A model generated the notes under the pieces. It made no database searches. It was not told the origin of the DNA and saw only the letters and a program-made list of their open reading frames with translations. 64,000 nucleotides of DNA. Source: Methanosarcina acetivorans C2A. Its GTDB lineage: Archaea > Halobacteriota > Methanosarcinia > Methanosarcinales > Methanosarcinaceae. Location of the stretch: the NCBI RefSeq assembly GCF_000007345.1, contig NC_003552.1:5394001-5458000 (forward strand), written 5' to 3'. Of the stretch, positions 56,670 to 64,000 are shown in pieces. Every line of letters begins with the position of its first letter. Within the stretch, counting starts at the first letter, position 1. Made by a program: the position numbers and the translations under genes.

Positions 56670-57039
56670 AGATACTAAACTAAACTGGGGGCTCCCGGAA
56701 AATCCCAAATTTTCCGGAACCTTCCCTCTTTTAGAAATCTATTTTTGGAACCTATTTTTGGAACCTATTTTTGGAGATTTCTTTTAAAAACGTGTTTTTA
56801 CGGTGAGAAATAGGAATCTGTTTTCAGAGTAACTTCCGGAAATAGGAATAATTCCTGGAATAGATTTTTTTGTTTCTGGAAAACTTTTTTGAGAAATCGA
56901 TTAAAGGGAAAGTAAAAAACGTTTTTTAGAAAGCGGAAGCCATATTAAAACCGGATACTTATTAAAGTGAATTACAGGTTCCGGAAAATATATTTAAGAT
57001 CGAAGTCCGGCACAGGAATTTAACTATTTAATGAAATCT
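56670..57039. other. Spacer after the thermosome gene
   Basis: 370 bp. It holds the terminator hairpin (listed), a three-copy 13-bp repeat ctatttttggaac/g (56740-56775), and no gene. Confidence 0.5.
56695..56717 (+). terminator. Hairpin after the thermosome gene
   Basis: ccggaaaat/attttccgg with a 5-nt loop, followed by aaccttccctctttt. It is 26 nt after the stop codon. Confidence 0.6.
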
Positions 57040-57429
57040 TTATCTGGCTTCGTAGCAGGAGATATCCCTTGCATCTACCCGTACCGGTTTCCCGATTTCA
57101 TTTGAAATAACACTTCTCACCCTTGCCATATGCCGGCACTCAAGTTGAATGCGAGCTGAAAGAGTCTCTCGTTCTTCAATGTAGAGATCATTTGAGCTGA
57201 CAAATGAGTGAACAGAAATTTCCTTTTGAATAACCTTTGCTATGAGTCCCGAAGTTCCGTCAGTAAGATCCTGAAGGCTCGTAGAAGTCAGGAGAACACT
57301 ATCTCCTGCATTGAGCCCCAGTACTCCGAAAAAGTTCTGCGGATTTCGGATCTCAAGAGTCCTCAGCTCGTGTTTTTTCAGGATCTCAATTACGGAATCG
57401 GCAATCCCTGTTAACGCAATGTACTCCAT
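57040..57429 (-). CDS. DUF473-family protein
   Basis: 129 residues, started at 57429 (MEYIALTGIADSVIEILKKH), four bases after the stop of the upstream PAC2 gene; longer frames would overlap that gene. The fold appears alpha/beta with a PUA/ASCH-like N-terminus (LEIRNPQNFFGVLGLNAGDSVLLTS). It is archaeal, commonly methanogen-associated, and its function is unknown. Its tight link to the PAC2 protein hints at a shared role. Confidence 0.7.
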   Translation of the reverse strand: MEYIALTGIADSVIEILKKHELRTLEIRNPQNFFGVLGLNAGDSVLLTSTSLQDLTDGTSGLIAKVIQKEISVHSFVSSNDLYIEERETLSARIQLECRHMARVRSVISNEIGKPVRVDARDISCYEAR

Positions 57430-57433
57430 AGGA

Positions 57434-58192
57434 TCACCCGTACATTGGGAACTCCTTTTTGACTTCTCCCTTCCGCTCGGTAGCCTGAACATCTTCAGCA
57501 AGCTTCTGGAGCTCGGTTTCTATGCGCTCGGCCTGCTCAATAAGCCTGTCGGTGCTGACCGAAAGTCCGTACAGTTCATTAAGGACCCCAATAACGGCGG
57601 AAGCGGCTCTTGGGTCAGGGTTCTGGGTTTTTGTAGCTCCAAGCAGACTGATTGCAGGAATCCCGCGCAGCAGGCATTCGGCCATTACGCTCCCTGAAAT
57701 CCCGGAAATTGTTCCCATCTGGAAAATTTCCACCTTATCCTTGATTTTATCCAGCATTTCCGGTGTGGTAGCTGCCCCAAAGACCTTGTGCCCCCCGTCC
57801 ATAATTGCAATTCCTGCAATAGAAGCAATCTCCCTGACATTGATAGACTCAGCCCAGTCCACAAGGGCATTGCTCACATCATAGGAAACCGAATGGCTGA
57901 TCGGAATATCGGAGATAACTATAATGATGTTATGCTCCACGTTTTCGTAGATCCTTACAGGCATGTTTATGAGCCCTTCATAAAGCACTGCAATTGAAGG
58001 GAAATACCTGGACTCAATGGAGCCGATATACTCCATATTCATCTCTTCTATCATGTGCTGACTTGCTATATTCCCCACAAGCCCGATTCCGGGAAAACCT
58101 TCAATCAAAATAGGGTTTTTTGACTGCACAGGTTTGGTAATAATCTTCACGTCGTTGTTGTCATAGTCTGTAGTAGTTGACAGAAAAACCAC
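57434..58192 (-). CDS. PAC2-family protein (proteasome assembly chaperone-like)
   Basis: 252 residues. The pattern NPILIEGFPGIGLVGNIASQHMIEE (seen in two pieces near residues 26-50), FPSIAVLYEG, and the C-terminal ISLLGATKTQNPDPRAA and LNELYGLSVSTDRLIEQAE helix is that of PAC2/PbaA-type proteins, which aid 20S proteasome assembly in archaea and eukaryotes. Some members only bind proteasomes or have unknown roles. Operon with DUF473. Confidence 0.82.
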   Translation of the reverse strand: MVFLSTTTDYDNNDVKIITKPVQSKNPILIEGFPGIGLVGNIASQHMIEEMNMEYIGSIESRYFPSIAVLYEGLINMPVRIYENVEHNIIIVISDIPISHSVSYDVSNALVDWAESINVREIASIAGIAIMDGGHKVFGAATTPEMLDKIKDKVEIFQMGTISGISGSVMAECLLRGIPAISLLGATKTQNPDPRAASAVIGVLNELYGLSVSTDRLIEQAERIETELQKLAEDVQATERKGEVKKEFPMYG

Positions 58193-58623
58193 CTCAATGA
58201 AATGAAACCCCTATGATAATATCTGACCTAATCCTAAATAAACAAGTTTCTCGCCAGCCCGGGTCTGCGTTGTCATCAGCACAGACATCGATAAAAAAAT
58301 ATCGACGAATCCGGGATTCCAAAAGCCCTAGCCCTCTTTTTTATTAAAAGAGAATCCTTTTAATATATATCTTTTCTCATGACAGAGAAAAAATAATTCA
58401 GATCAGGAGCGTTTATTCTAATAAAAATACCTTCTCCGCTCAATAACTTCTAAATGCAAACTGCATTGATGCCGGGGAAGAAAAGGGGAAGGAAAAGAGT
58501 TTCATAGAAAAAAAGGAAGATAACAGAAAAGAAATGCAAGAACGGCAGAACAGAAACCGGAAAAACAGTCTACAAAAGCAGTTCGTAGAAAGGTAACAAA
58601 CCAAATACAGGAGGAATTAATTC
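58193..58623. other. Divergent promoter region
   Basis: 431 bp between PAC2 (minus) and the next plus-strand gene. A TATA-like ttttaatatatatc lies at 58357-58370. The purine-rich stretch at 58470-58600 is low complexity. ggaggaatta precedes the plus-strand start. Confidence 0.5.
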
Positions 58624-59211
58624 ATGAAAAAATCAATTCTCTATCTGGACAGCGTAGGAGAAGAGAATACAGACGCAGTTGTCGAAGCTGCAGCAAAAAG
58701 AGCTGCAGAACTTGGAATAGCCCATATCGTAGTTGCCAGTACCAGCGGAAAAACCGCCCTCAAAATGGCAGAAGCAGTAAAGGGCAGCAATATCAAAGTA
58801 ATCGGAGTAAGCCACCAGTACGGCCAGAAGGAAAAAGGCGAGTGGGAAGTCGAAGCAGAATACAAAAAGAAGCTCGAAGAGCTTGGCGCAGTAATCACCA
58901 CCCAGTCCCACATGTTTTCCGGAATCGAGCGCTCGATCACAAAGAAGTTCGGAGGCTATTCAAGGCTTGAAGTAATAGCCGATACCCTGCGTTCCCTATT
59001 CGGCAAGGGCTTCAAGGTAGCCATAGAAGTTGCCATCATGGCGGCGGACTCAGGCCATATCCCTGTCTCGGACAACACGGAAATCATAGCCATAGGAGGC
59101 ACGAGGCAGGGTGCAGACGTAGCTCTCGTGCTGAGGCCGGCTCATAGCAATGACTTCTTCTCCCTGCAGGTAAGGGAAATTATTGCAATGCCGCGGGCAA
59201 AAGAAGACTGA
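58624..59211 (+). CDS. Stand-alone pyruvate kinase C-terminal-domain protein
   Basis: 195 residues matching only the regulatory alpha/beta (PK_C) domain of pyruvate kinase, for example AAAKRAAELGIAHIVVASTSGKTA and ALVLRPAHSNDFF, without the catalytic barrel. The protein is full length as a stand-alone unit and has a strong ribosome binding site. Archaeal stand-alone PK_C proteins have no assigned function; binding of a phosphorylated metabolite or nucleotide is conceivable. Monocistronic. Confidence 0.8.
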   Translation: MKKSILYLDSVGEENTDAVVEAAAKRAAELGIAHIVVASTSGKTALKMAEAVKGSNIKVIGVSHQYGQKEKGEWEVEAEYKKKLEELGAVITTQSHMFSGIERSITKKFGGYSRLEVIADTLRSLFGKGFKVAIEVAIMAADSGHIPVSDNTEIIAIGGTRQGADVALVLRPAHSNDFFSLQVREIIAMPRAKED

Positions 59212-59343
59212 TCCAGAAAAAGAGATCAAAGGAAAAAAATGGGGAGAGAGGAGACTACATTACAATGGAGATATACATGGGATTCGCCCGAGACTTTATA
59301 ACCACTAAAAATACGGAAAGGATTTACAATATTTGTAACTCAA

Positions 59344-59418
59344 CCCTCTTGATCGAAGCGAAAAGGGCAGCATACTGTTGCGTGATATCGCAACTCCCAT
59401 GAAATCTCCGATTTCATG
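59344..59418. repeat. Three-hairpin region, includes two-hairpin repeat copy B
   Basis: Stem 1: ccct/aggg around cttgatcgaagcgaaa. Stem 2: gttgcg/cgcaac (59377-59394, loop tgatat). Stem 3: catgaaatc/gatttcatg (59398-59418, loop tcc). It lies between the 3' ends of two convergent genes, so it may act as a bidirectional terminator. Confidence 0.55.
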
Positions 59419-59481
59419 TGACCCGAGGCTCTATTCAGATGGCATAACTCGGGACATGAAACTCTTCTGAGACTACCATAA

Positions 59482-59906
59482 TTATTCGTATTTAGAAACC
59501 AGGTACTTAGCAACGTATTCAGCAAAAAGTTCCAGGTCATCAATGTCGTTTTGAAGATGGGAGTAAAGCTTTTCCAGGTCAATATCTGCATACATATGGA
59601 AAAGCACATTTCGAAAACCGGCCGCATGTGATAGTTTTTTGGCAAATTCCTTTGGGAGGATGTCGTGCTGCCCAAGTATAAGTATAACTTCTCTGTAAGT
59701 ATCCGGACGCCTCAGTTTCTCGCTAGAAATGATCATCTCGCAGATATCAATCATGCAGGCAAGGGAGATCTCCATATACCTTTCAACCGCTCCCCTCAAA
59801 GTACGGTTATTCCTTATAATTCCTCAATATCACATGGCTGGTATTCTCTGAGAGTGCTGACATACTCTCCAAGTTGTTCCAGCTTGAAGTTAATCTCTTC
59901 AATCAT
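59482..59906 (-). pseudogene. HepT-like HEPN toxin, frameshifted
   Basis: The product would be a HepT ribonuclease-type toxin (HEPN, DUF86). The 3' part (59482 to about 59816) keeps the active motif RNVLFHMY (RX4HXY). The 5' part (59906 to 59814, MIEEINFKLEQLGEY...CDIEEL) is in another frame. One missing A in the stretch gaattataagg near 59817 would restore a single frame reading EEIIRNNRTLRGA. The original start codon, overlapping mntA at 60269, is separated from the body by three 121-bp units. So the toxin is broken unless the frameshift is a sequencing error. Confidence 0.75.
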
Positions 59907-60278
59907 CAAAATCCACTTATCCTGTCCCAAACTTAGTCCGCTTGAGCGAGTGTAACGAGTGAAACGGACAGCGCATCGTCGAGACGCAACTCGACTGTTC
60001 CAGCTTGAAGTTAATCTCTTCAATCATCAAAATCCACTTATCCTGTCCCAAACTTAGTCCGCTTGAGCGAGTGTAACGAGTGAAACGGACAGCGCATCGT
60101 CGAGACGCAACTCGACTGTTCCAGCTTGAAGTTAATCTCTTCAATCATCAAAATCCACTTATCCTGTCCCAAACTTAGTCCGCTTGAGCGAGTGTAACGA
60201 GTGAAACGGACAGCGCATCGTCGAGACGCAACTCGACTGTTCCAGCTTGAAGTTAATTTCTTCAATCATCGAAATCCA
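59877..60278. repeat. 121-bp tandem triplication inside the hepT 5' end
   Basis: Identical 121-bp units start at 59877, 59998 and 60119. A 39-bp partial starts at 60240 and differs at two positions. Each unit contains 39 bp of the hepT start (encoding MIEEINFKLEQ) and about 82 bp of a structured insert (two-hairpin repeat: gtccg/cggac and gtcgag/ctcgac). An insertion into hepT, duplicating its 5' end, followed by amplification explains it. Confidence 0.9.
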
Positions 60279-60721
60279 CTCTCTGCTATCCTTTTCAAGC
60301 TCTCTTTTGCATGCCTTTCAATGTGGTATCGCTCATCCAGGTACCTGGACATGATTTTAGTCTCAAACTTTACCCTTAAAGGTTCATCAGCCTTTAAAAT
60401 GATTCCGTTACGTATGATGTTATAAGTCAAAAGAAGAGGTGAATCATTGAGCAGCACAAGGTCTACATTGTTAGTTTTAAGGAGACCTGTAAGTTCACTT
60501 ATTAATTCCAGCTGAAGGTCAAAAGTGTCCTTTTGTAAAATAGTATCATCAAAAAGAACAGCAATATCTATGTCGCTCAGGCTGTTAGCTTCTCCCCGGA
60601 CGGTTGAGCCGAAAAGATAGGCTAATGTAACATACTCGACTCCGGAGAAAAATTCCCTTAGCTCCTGTTCAAGCTGTTTGAGATTTAATTGTGGCATAGC
60701 AGGCGACATATCATCAATCAC
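60266..60721 (-). CDS. MntA-like nucleotidyltransferase antitoxin
   Basis: 151 residues. The minimal nucleotidyltransferase motif is complete: LFGSTVRGEANSLSDIDIAV fits GSX10DXD (about 41-56). Such MntA proteins AMPylate the HEPN toxin HepT on a Tyr next to its active site. The stop codon overlaps a hepT start codon (ATGA at 60266-60269), the normal layout of this operon. The antitoxin is intact while its toxin is broken, as expected in decay of an addiction module. Confidence 0.85.
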   Translation of the reverse strand: MIDDMSPAMPQLNLKQLEQELREFFSGVEYVTLAYLFGSTVRGEANSLSDIDIAVLFDDTILQKDTFDLQLELISELTGLLKTNNVDLVLLNDSPLLLTYNIIRNGIILKADEPLRVKFETKIMSRYLDERYHIERHAKESLKRIAESGFR

Positions 60722-60843
60722 CTATGACTTTATGCTTACCACTGTTTATAATTTGTGCAGAAAAGGTGTTTCTTTCCACCTTACCCTAATCTCCTGCCAG
60801 CCCCCAAAGATAAATATATCTGAGAGGCATCTATACCCCCGGC

Positions 60844-62316
60844 ATGTCAGCGATATTTGAAATTCTCGACAAAGATGCAGGCGGCAGGATAGGGAAACTC
60901 AGGACCCCCCACGGAATAGTTGAGACCCCCACAGTCATGCCTGTTATCAATCCGAACATCCAGCTTATCTCCCCGAAAGAAATGAAAAGCTTCGGGGCTG
61001 AAATTCTTATCACCAATTCCTATATCATCTACCGGAAAGAAGAACTGCGAACTGTCGCCCTGGAAAAAGGACTGCACGGGCTCCTTGGCTTTGACGGGCC
61101 GATAATGACAGACTCGGGCTCTTTCCAGCTTTCAGTATACGGGTCAGTGGAAGTTACGAACGAAGAGATCCTCGGGTTCCAGCAGAAAATCGGGAGCGAC
61201 ATCATAGTTCCCCTTGATATCCCGACTCCTCCGGATGTCCACTTCAGGAGAGCGGAAGAAGAACTTGCAGTCACTGCCGAACGCCTTGAAGCTGCCCGCA
61301 AATTCATCCAGGGTGAACAGCTCCTGGCAGGCCCGGTCCAGGGCTCGACTTATCCCGAACTCAGGGAAAAGGCGGCATCTCGCTTAAGAGACCTGAACTT
61401 TGAGGTTTATCCCCTGGGAGCAGTTGTCCCGCTAATGGAGGCCTATCGCTACGCAGAACTTGTGGATGTAATTGCCGCATCCAAAAAAGGACTTTCTCCA
61501 ACCTCACCTGTACACCTCTTCGGGGCAGGGCATCCCATGATGTTTGCCCTTGCAGTCTCTCTTGGCTGCGACCTTTTTGACTCGGCAGCTTATGCCCTAT
61601 ATGCAAAGGACGGGCGTTATATTACTGCAAACGGGACGTATCACCTGGAAAAACTGAATTATCTGCCCTGCTCCTGCCCTGTCTGTTCCAAATATACTGC
61701 CGACGAGTTGAGAAAAGCCAAAAATAAAGAAGAGCTTCTCGGAAAGCACAATCTTTATGCAACTTTTGCCGAAATCCGGCTGATCAAGCAGTCCATCAAG
61801 GACGGAAAACTGCTCGAGCTTGTCGAACAGCGCTGCCGTGCCCATCCGAAACTTCTTGACGGACTGAAAAGGCTCTACACTCACTCTGCATGGCTGGAAC
61901 AGTTTGATCCTGCAACCAAGGGCACATACTTTTACTGCGGGCCGGAATCCTCCTTTAGACCGGAAGTCCTGCGTTTCGAAAAGCGGCTGGACAGATTCAG
62001 CCTTGAAGGTTCGGCAATTATCCGCACAGCTCCTGTTAAGGGAGAAAAGGATTATGACCGGGTTCTGACATTCAAAGCTCCCTTCGGGTCGTTCCCTGCA
62101 GAAATGGAAGAGGTATACCCCTTCAATGCCGAGGTCCCGAAGTTCCCGGACTATGAAACCCTCAGTACAGCTCTCTCAAATACCCTTAAATTGATGGAAC
62201 TGAATCCCGGAGCAGAATTTACCTTTATCTGCGAAAAGGAGTTTGAACACCCGTTAATTGAAGAAATAGGGAAGAAAGCAAAGCTTGTATACAGGGCAGC
62301 CTGGAAAAAAGAATAA
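60844..62316 (+). CDS. tgtA: Archaeosine tRNA-guanine transglycosylase TgtA
   Basis: 490 residues. The TGT barrel carries TPTVMPVINPNIQLI, catalytic Asp in TDSGSFQLS (about 90), LDIPTPPD, and zinc site CSCPVCSKYTADEL (about 275-290). It swaps guanine-15 in archaeal tRNA for preQ0, the first step to archaeosine. The remainder (about 340-490) is the archaeal C-terminal extension without a clear PUA domain, as when PUA parts are on a separate ArcS protein. It starts at the ATG right after gagaggcatctataccccc, so the transcript is probably leaderless or short. Confidence 0.9.
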   Translation: MSAIFEILDKDAGGRIGKLRTPHGIVETPTVMPVINPNIQLISPKEMKSFGAEILITNSYIIYRKEELRTVALEKGLHGLLGFDGPIMTDSGSFQLSVYGSVEVTNEEILGFQQKIGSDIIVPLDIPTPPDVHFRRAEEELAVTAERLEAARKFIQGEQLLAGPVQGSTYPELREKAASRLRDLNFEVYPLGAVVPLMEAYRYAELVDVIAASKKGLSPTSPVHLFGAGHPMMFALAVSLGCDLFDSAAYALYAKDGRYITANGTYHLEKLNYLPCSCPVCSKYTADELRKAKNKEELLGKHNLYATFAEIRLIKQSIKDGKLLELVEQRCRAHPKLLDGLKRLYTHSAWLEQFDPATKGTYFYCGPESSFRPEVLRFEKRLDRFSLEGSAIIRTAPVKGEKDYDRVLTFKAPFGSFPAEMEEVYPFNAEVPKFPDYETLSTALSNTLKLMELNPGAEFTFICEKEFEHPLIEEIGKKAKLVYRAAWKKE

Positions 62317-62580
62317 GCATCTCATAGCCCTTTAGGAAGCCTCCGAGCCTGGATTTTTTACAGATTCTAATGATTCCAGGGGTTCTCATGTTCCTCATAA
62401 ATTTCTCAGTTACCTTCCCATGAGGAATTCTTCTGAAAAGAGAAAAAGGAAACTTTTTTGAGATGCTAACGTTTATAGGACTAACTGTAAAACCCCTGAT
62501 AACACTAAAAACCTGACAATCCCCTAAATATAACCAACCCTCAATAAACCAACCCTCAATACAAACCAGAAAAATTACAG
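62317..62580. other. Spacer before the UbiA gene
   Basis: 264 bp, A+T-rich at the right, with a tandem ccaaccctcaataaa (62534-62560). No gene is seen. Confidence 0.5.
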
Positions 62581-63531
62581 GTGAAACTATTGTCCCTTAC
62601 AGCAAGAATCGGGGAGCTCAGCCCTTACCTCCGGCTGCTGAGACCCGAACTCTACTACATGGACCTGACCCTCCCTGCCGCAAGCGCTATCCTTGCTTCC
62701 TACCTGGCAACCGGAGGGCTGCCCTTACTTGTCCCCTTCCTGATTGCCGTGATAGGAGGTTTTGCGGCAATAACCAGTTCATATGTTTTCAATGACTGCT
62801 GTGATGTCGATATCGATACAATCAATATCCCGGACAGACCACTTCCCTCCTCGAGAGTCTCGAAGAATTCGGCGATGATGTACGCGTTCTTGCTTTTGCT
62901 TATCGCAGGTGCCGCAGCCGCATACCTGAACCCGGAATCCCTTGTAGTCCTCTTTATCGCAGCTGCAACCATTACCATATACTCAATCTTTGCAAAGCGC
63001 AGCACCTTCCTGAGCTTTCTTCCCGTGGGGATATCCTACGGGCTTGTTCCTGTAGGCGTCTGGCTCGCCTTTGATCCTGCCGGGATTTTGAAGGGCGGCG
63101 ACGGAGTAATCCTTCCTCTTCCTGCAATCTGTTTCGGACTTATGATGTGCGTTACGGACTGGGCTTTTACCCTTGGAGGCGTTGCCAGAGATGTTGAAGG
63201 AGACCGGCTGAAAGGAGCACCGACAATGCCCGTAACTTTTGGAATTCCCTTTACCGCAAAGTTTGTGACCTTCTGGTGGATTGTTGGGGTTATTGCTTCA
63301 GTCATAATAGGCTGGTCAGCCAGACTCGGCCCGGTCTTTTTTGCAGGGGCTCTTGCCTCGGGGCTCTGGATGCTTGCCCAGTGCTTTGACTTTATAAAAC
63401 ACCCGACGCCTGAGAGAGGAGGCGCGCTTTTCCTTAACGGCTCAAACTACAGGGCAATAATGTTCGGGTCAATGATCCTGGACGTGGTGCTCTGCATATA
63501 TCTTGGATCTTATACCTCCATTCTCTGGTAA
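62581..63531 (+). CDS. UbiA-family prenyltransferase
   Basis: 316 residues, GTG start, about eight membrane helices. Two Asp motifs: NDCCDVDIDTINIPDRPL (about 78-95) and ARDVEGDRLKGAP (about 200-212). These bind the Mg-diphosphate of an isoprenoid. Candidates are digeranylgeranylglyceryl phosphate synthase of membrane-lipid synthesis, or the enzyme that prenylates the phenazine core of methanophenazine. The gene 17 bp downstream is a geranylgeranyl-reductase-like protein, which fits either. Confidence 0.85.
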   Translation: MKLLSLTARIGELSPYLRLLRPELYYMDLTLPAASAILASYLATGGLPLLVPFLIAVIGGFAAITSSYVFNDCCDVDIDTINIPDRPLPSSRVSKNSAMMYAFLLLLIAGAAAAYLNPESLVVLFIAAATITIYSIFAKRSTFLSFLPVGISYGLVPVGVWLAFDPAGILKGGDGVILPLPAICFGLMMCVTDWAFTLGGVARDVEGDRLKGAPTMPVTFGIPFTAKFVTFWWIVGVIASVIIGWSARLGPVFFAGALASGLWMLAQCFDFIKHPTPERGGALFLNGSNYRAIMFGSMILDVVLCIYLGSYTSILW

Positions 63532-63548
63532 AAAAGGATCGGAAAAAA

Positions 63549-64000
63549 ATGGATGCGGAAATTATTGTAATCGGGGCGTCCCCTGCGGGGCTCATGGCTG
63601 CCAGAAACGCCTGTGAAAAGGGTACAGATGTCCTTTTACTGGAAAAAAAGGATGAGATAGGATACCCTCCCCACCCTGCAAACTCTTTTTTTAAGGGGAT
63701 GCTTGACAGGTGCGGAGAAAAGGCAGACCCGTCTTATGTTGTACACTACCTCAAAGGAATGAAGATCATCTCTCCGGTAGGACGCGAGGTAATAGTAGAG
63801 ACTCCAGGCTATTCTATTGACAAAGCAAAGTTTGACCGGTTTTATGCTGAAAAAGTAATGAAAACCGGAGTTGACATCAGGACAGGGGTAGAGGCAAAGG
63901 ATATCTGGAGAGAAGGAGGGGAATTTGCTGTCAGCACTTCGGCGGGGAGATTCAGATCGAAACTTGTAATCATATCCGACGGCGTAAATTCGAAAATGGC
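63549..64000 (+). CDS. Geranylgeranyl reductase-family FAD protein (partial)
   Basis: Open from ATG 63549 to the window end, 150 codons with no stop. The N-terminus DAEIIVIGASPAGLMAARNA is the FAD dinucleotide-binding fold (GxSPAG variant), and a conserved YSIDKAKFDRFYAEK segment follows near residue 90. Such enzymes saturate geranylgeranyl chains of archaeal lipids or quinone-like cofactors. Only 17 bp separate it from the UbiA gene, so they form an operon. The C-terminal half is outside the window. Confidence 0.85.
   Translation, partial: MDAEIIVIGASPAGLMAARNACEKGTDVLLLEKKDEIGYPPHPANSFFKGMLDRCGEKADPSYVVHYLKGMKIISPVGREVIVETPGYSIDKAKFDRFYAEKVMKTGVDIRTGVEAKDIWREGGEFAVSTSAGRFRSKLVIISDGVNSKM

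Noticed and set aside
59917-60265. Two identical 75-residue minus-strand frames (MKRLTSSWN and MKKLTSSWN)
   Set aside because: They arise from reading the 121-bp tandem repeat out of the hepT frame.

Overview
The window is archaeal and almost certainly from Methanosarcina, most likely M. acetivorans C2A or a very close relative. The evidence is a methanol methyltransferase operon (mtaCB), an MtaA-type methyltransferase 2, a fused methyl-sulfide methyltransferase (Mts), a CdhA subunit of the CO dehydrogenase/acetyl-CoA synthase complex, two group II chaperonins, archaeosine transglycosylase, FilR1/Msr-type regulators, long A+T-rich intergenic leaders and TATA-box promoters. No database search was run. 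Gene names rest on motif reading and on gene order that matches my memory of the M. acetivorans MA4375-MA4421 region.

Layout. (1) 1-8 kb: the end of an unknown gene, an Msr-type regulator, a CHASE4 hybrid histidine kinase overlapping a response regulator, and a P-type ATPase with Na,K-ATPase-like motifs. (2) 8-40 kb: a methylotrophy island. It holds mtaA1, a RamA-like corrinoid activase, two tandem CobW GTPases (one with a long His-rich tail), msrC diverging from mtsF, a divergent chaperonin behind an unusual A/C-rich repeat array, a third CobW, mtaC-mtaB with a SatP-type acetate transporter, a CDF-like protein lacking the usual metal ligands, two HyuA-like ASKHA proteins, two more Msr regulators, and a solitary cdhA (cdhA3). 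(3) 40-64 kb: mostly housekeeping. It holds tRNA-Arg, a YchF GTPase, a cis-prenyltransferase-like subunit, NrpRI, a metallo-beta-lactamase-fold protein, SufC-SufB, an HTH/ferredoxin membrane pair, a FAD/Fe-S dehydrogenase with a Met-rich tail, a cysteine hydrolase, a canonical thermosome subunit, PAC2-DUF473, a lone pyruvate-kinase C-domain protein, a broken MntA-HepT toxin-antitoxin pair with a 121-bp triplication, tgtA, and a UbiA prenyltransferase with a geranylgeranyl-reductase-like gene cut by the window end.

How it fits together. MtaB moves the methyl group of methanol to the corrinoid of MtaC, and MtaA moves it on to coenzyme M. MtsF does both steps in one chain for methyl sulfides. 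The RamA-like protein would re-reduce inactive Co(II) corrinoid. The CobW GTPases could supply metal, since MtaB and MtaA use zinc and MtaC uses cobalt. Msr regulators choose among isozymes, and CdhA3 ties the locus to C1/acetate control.

The most interesting items are the CobW set, the paired HyuA-like ASKHA genes without HyuB, the ligand-poor CDF-like protein, the A/C-rich array before the divergent chaperonin, the NgBR-like cis-prenyltransferase subunit, the decayed HepT locus, and a small two-hairpin repeat family (54801-54860, 59344-59394 and three copies in 59936-60237) whose stems differ in sequence but keep their pairing.
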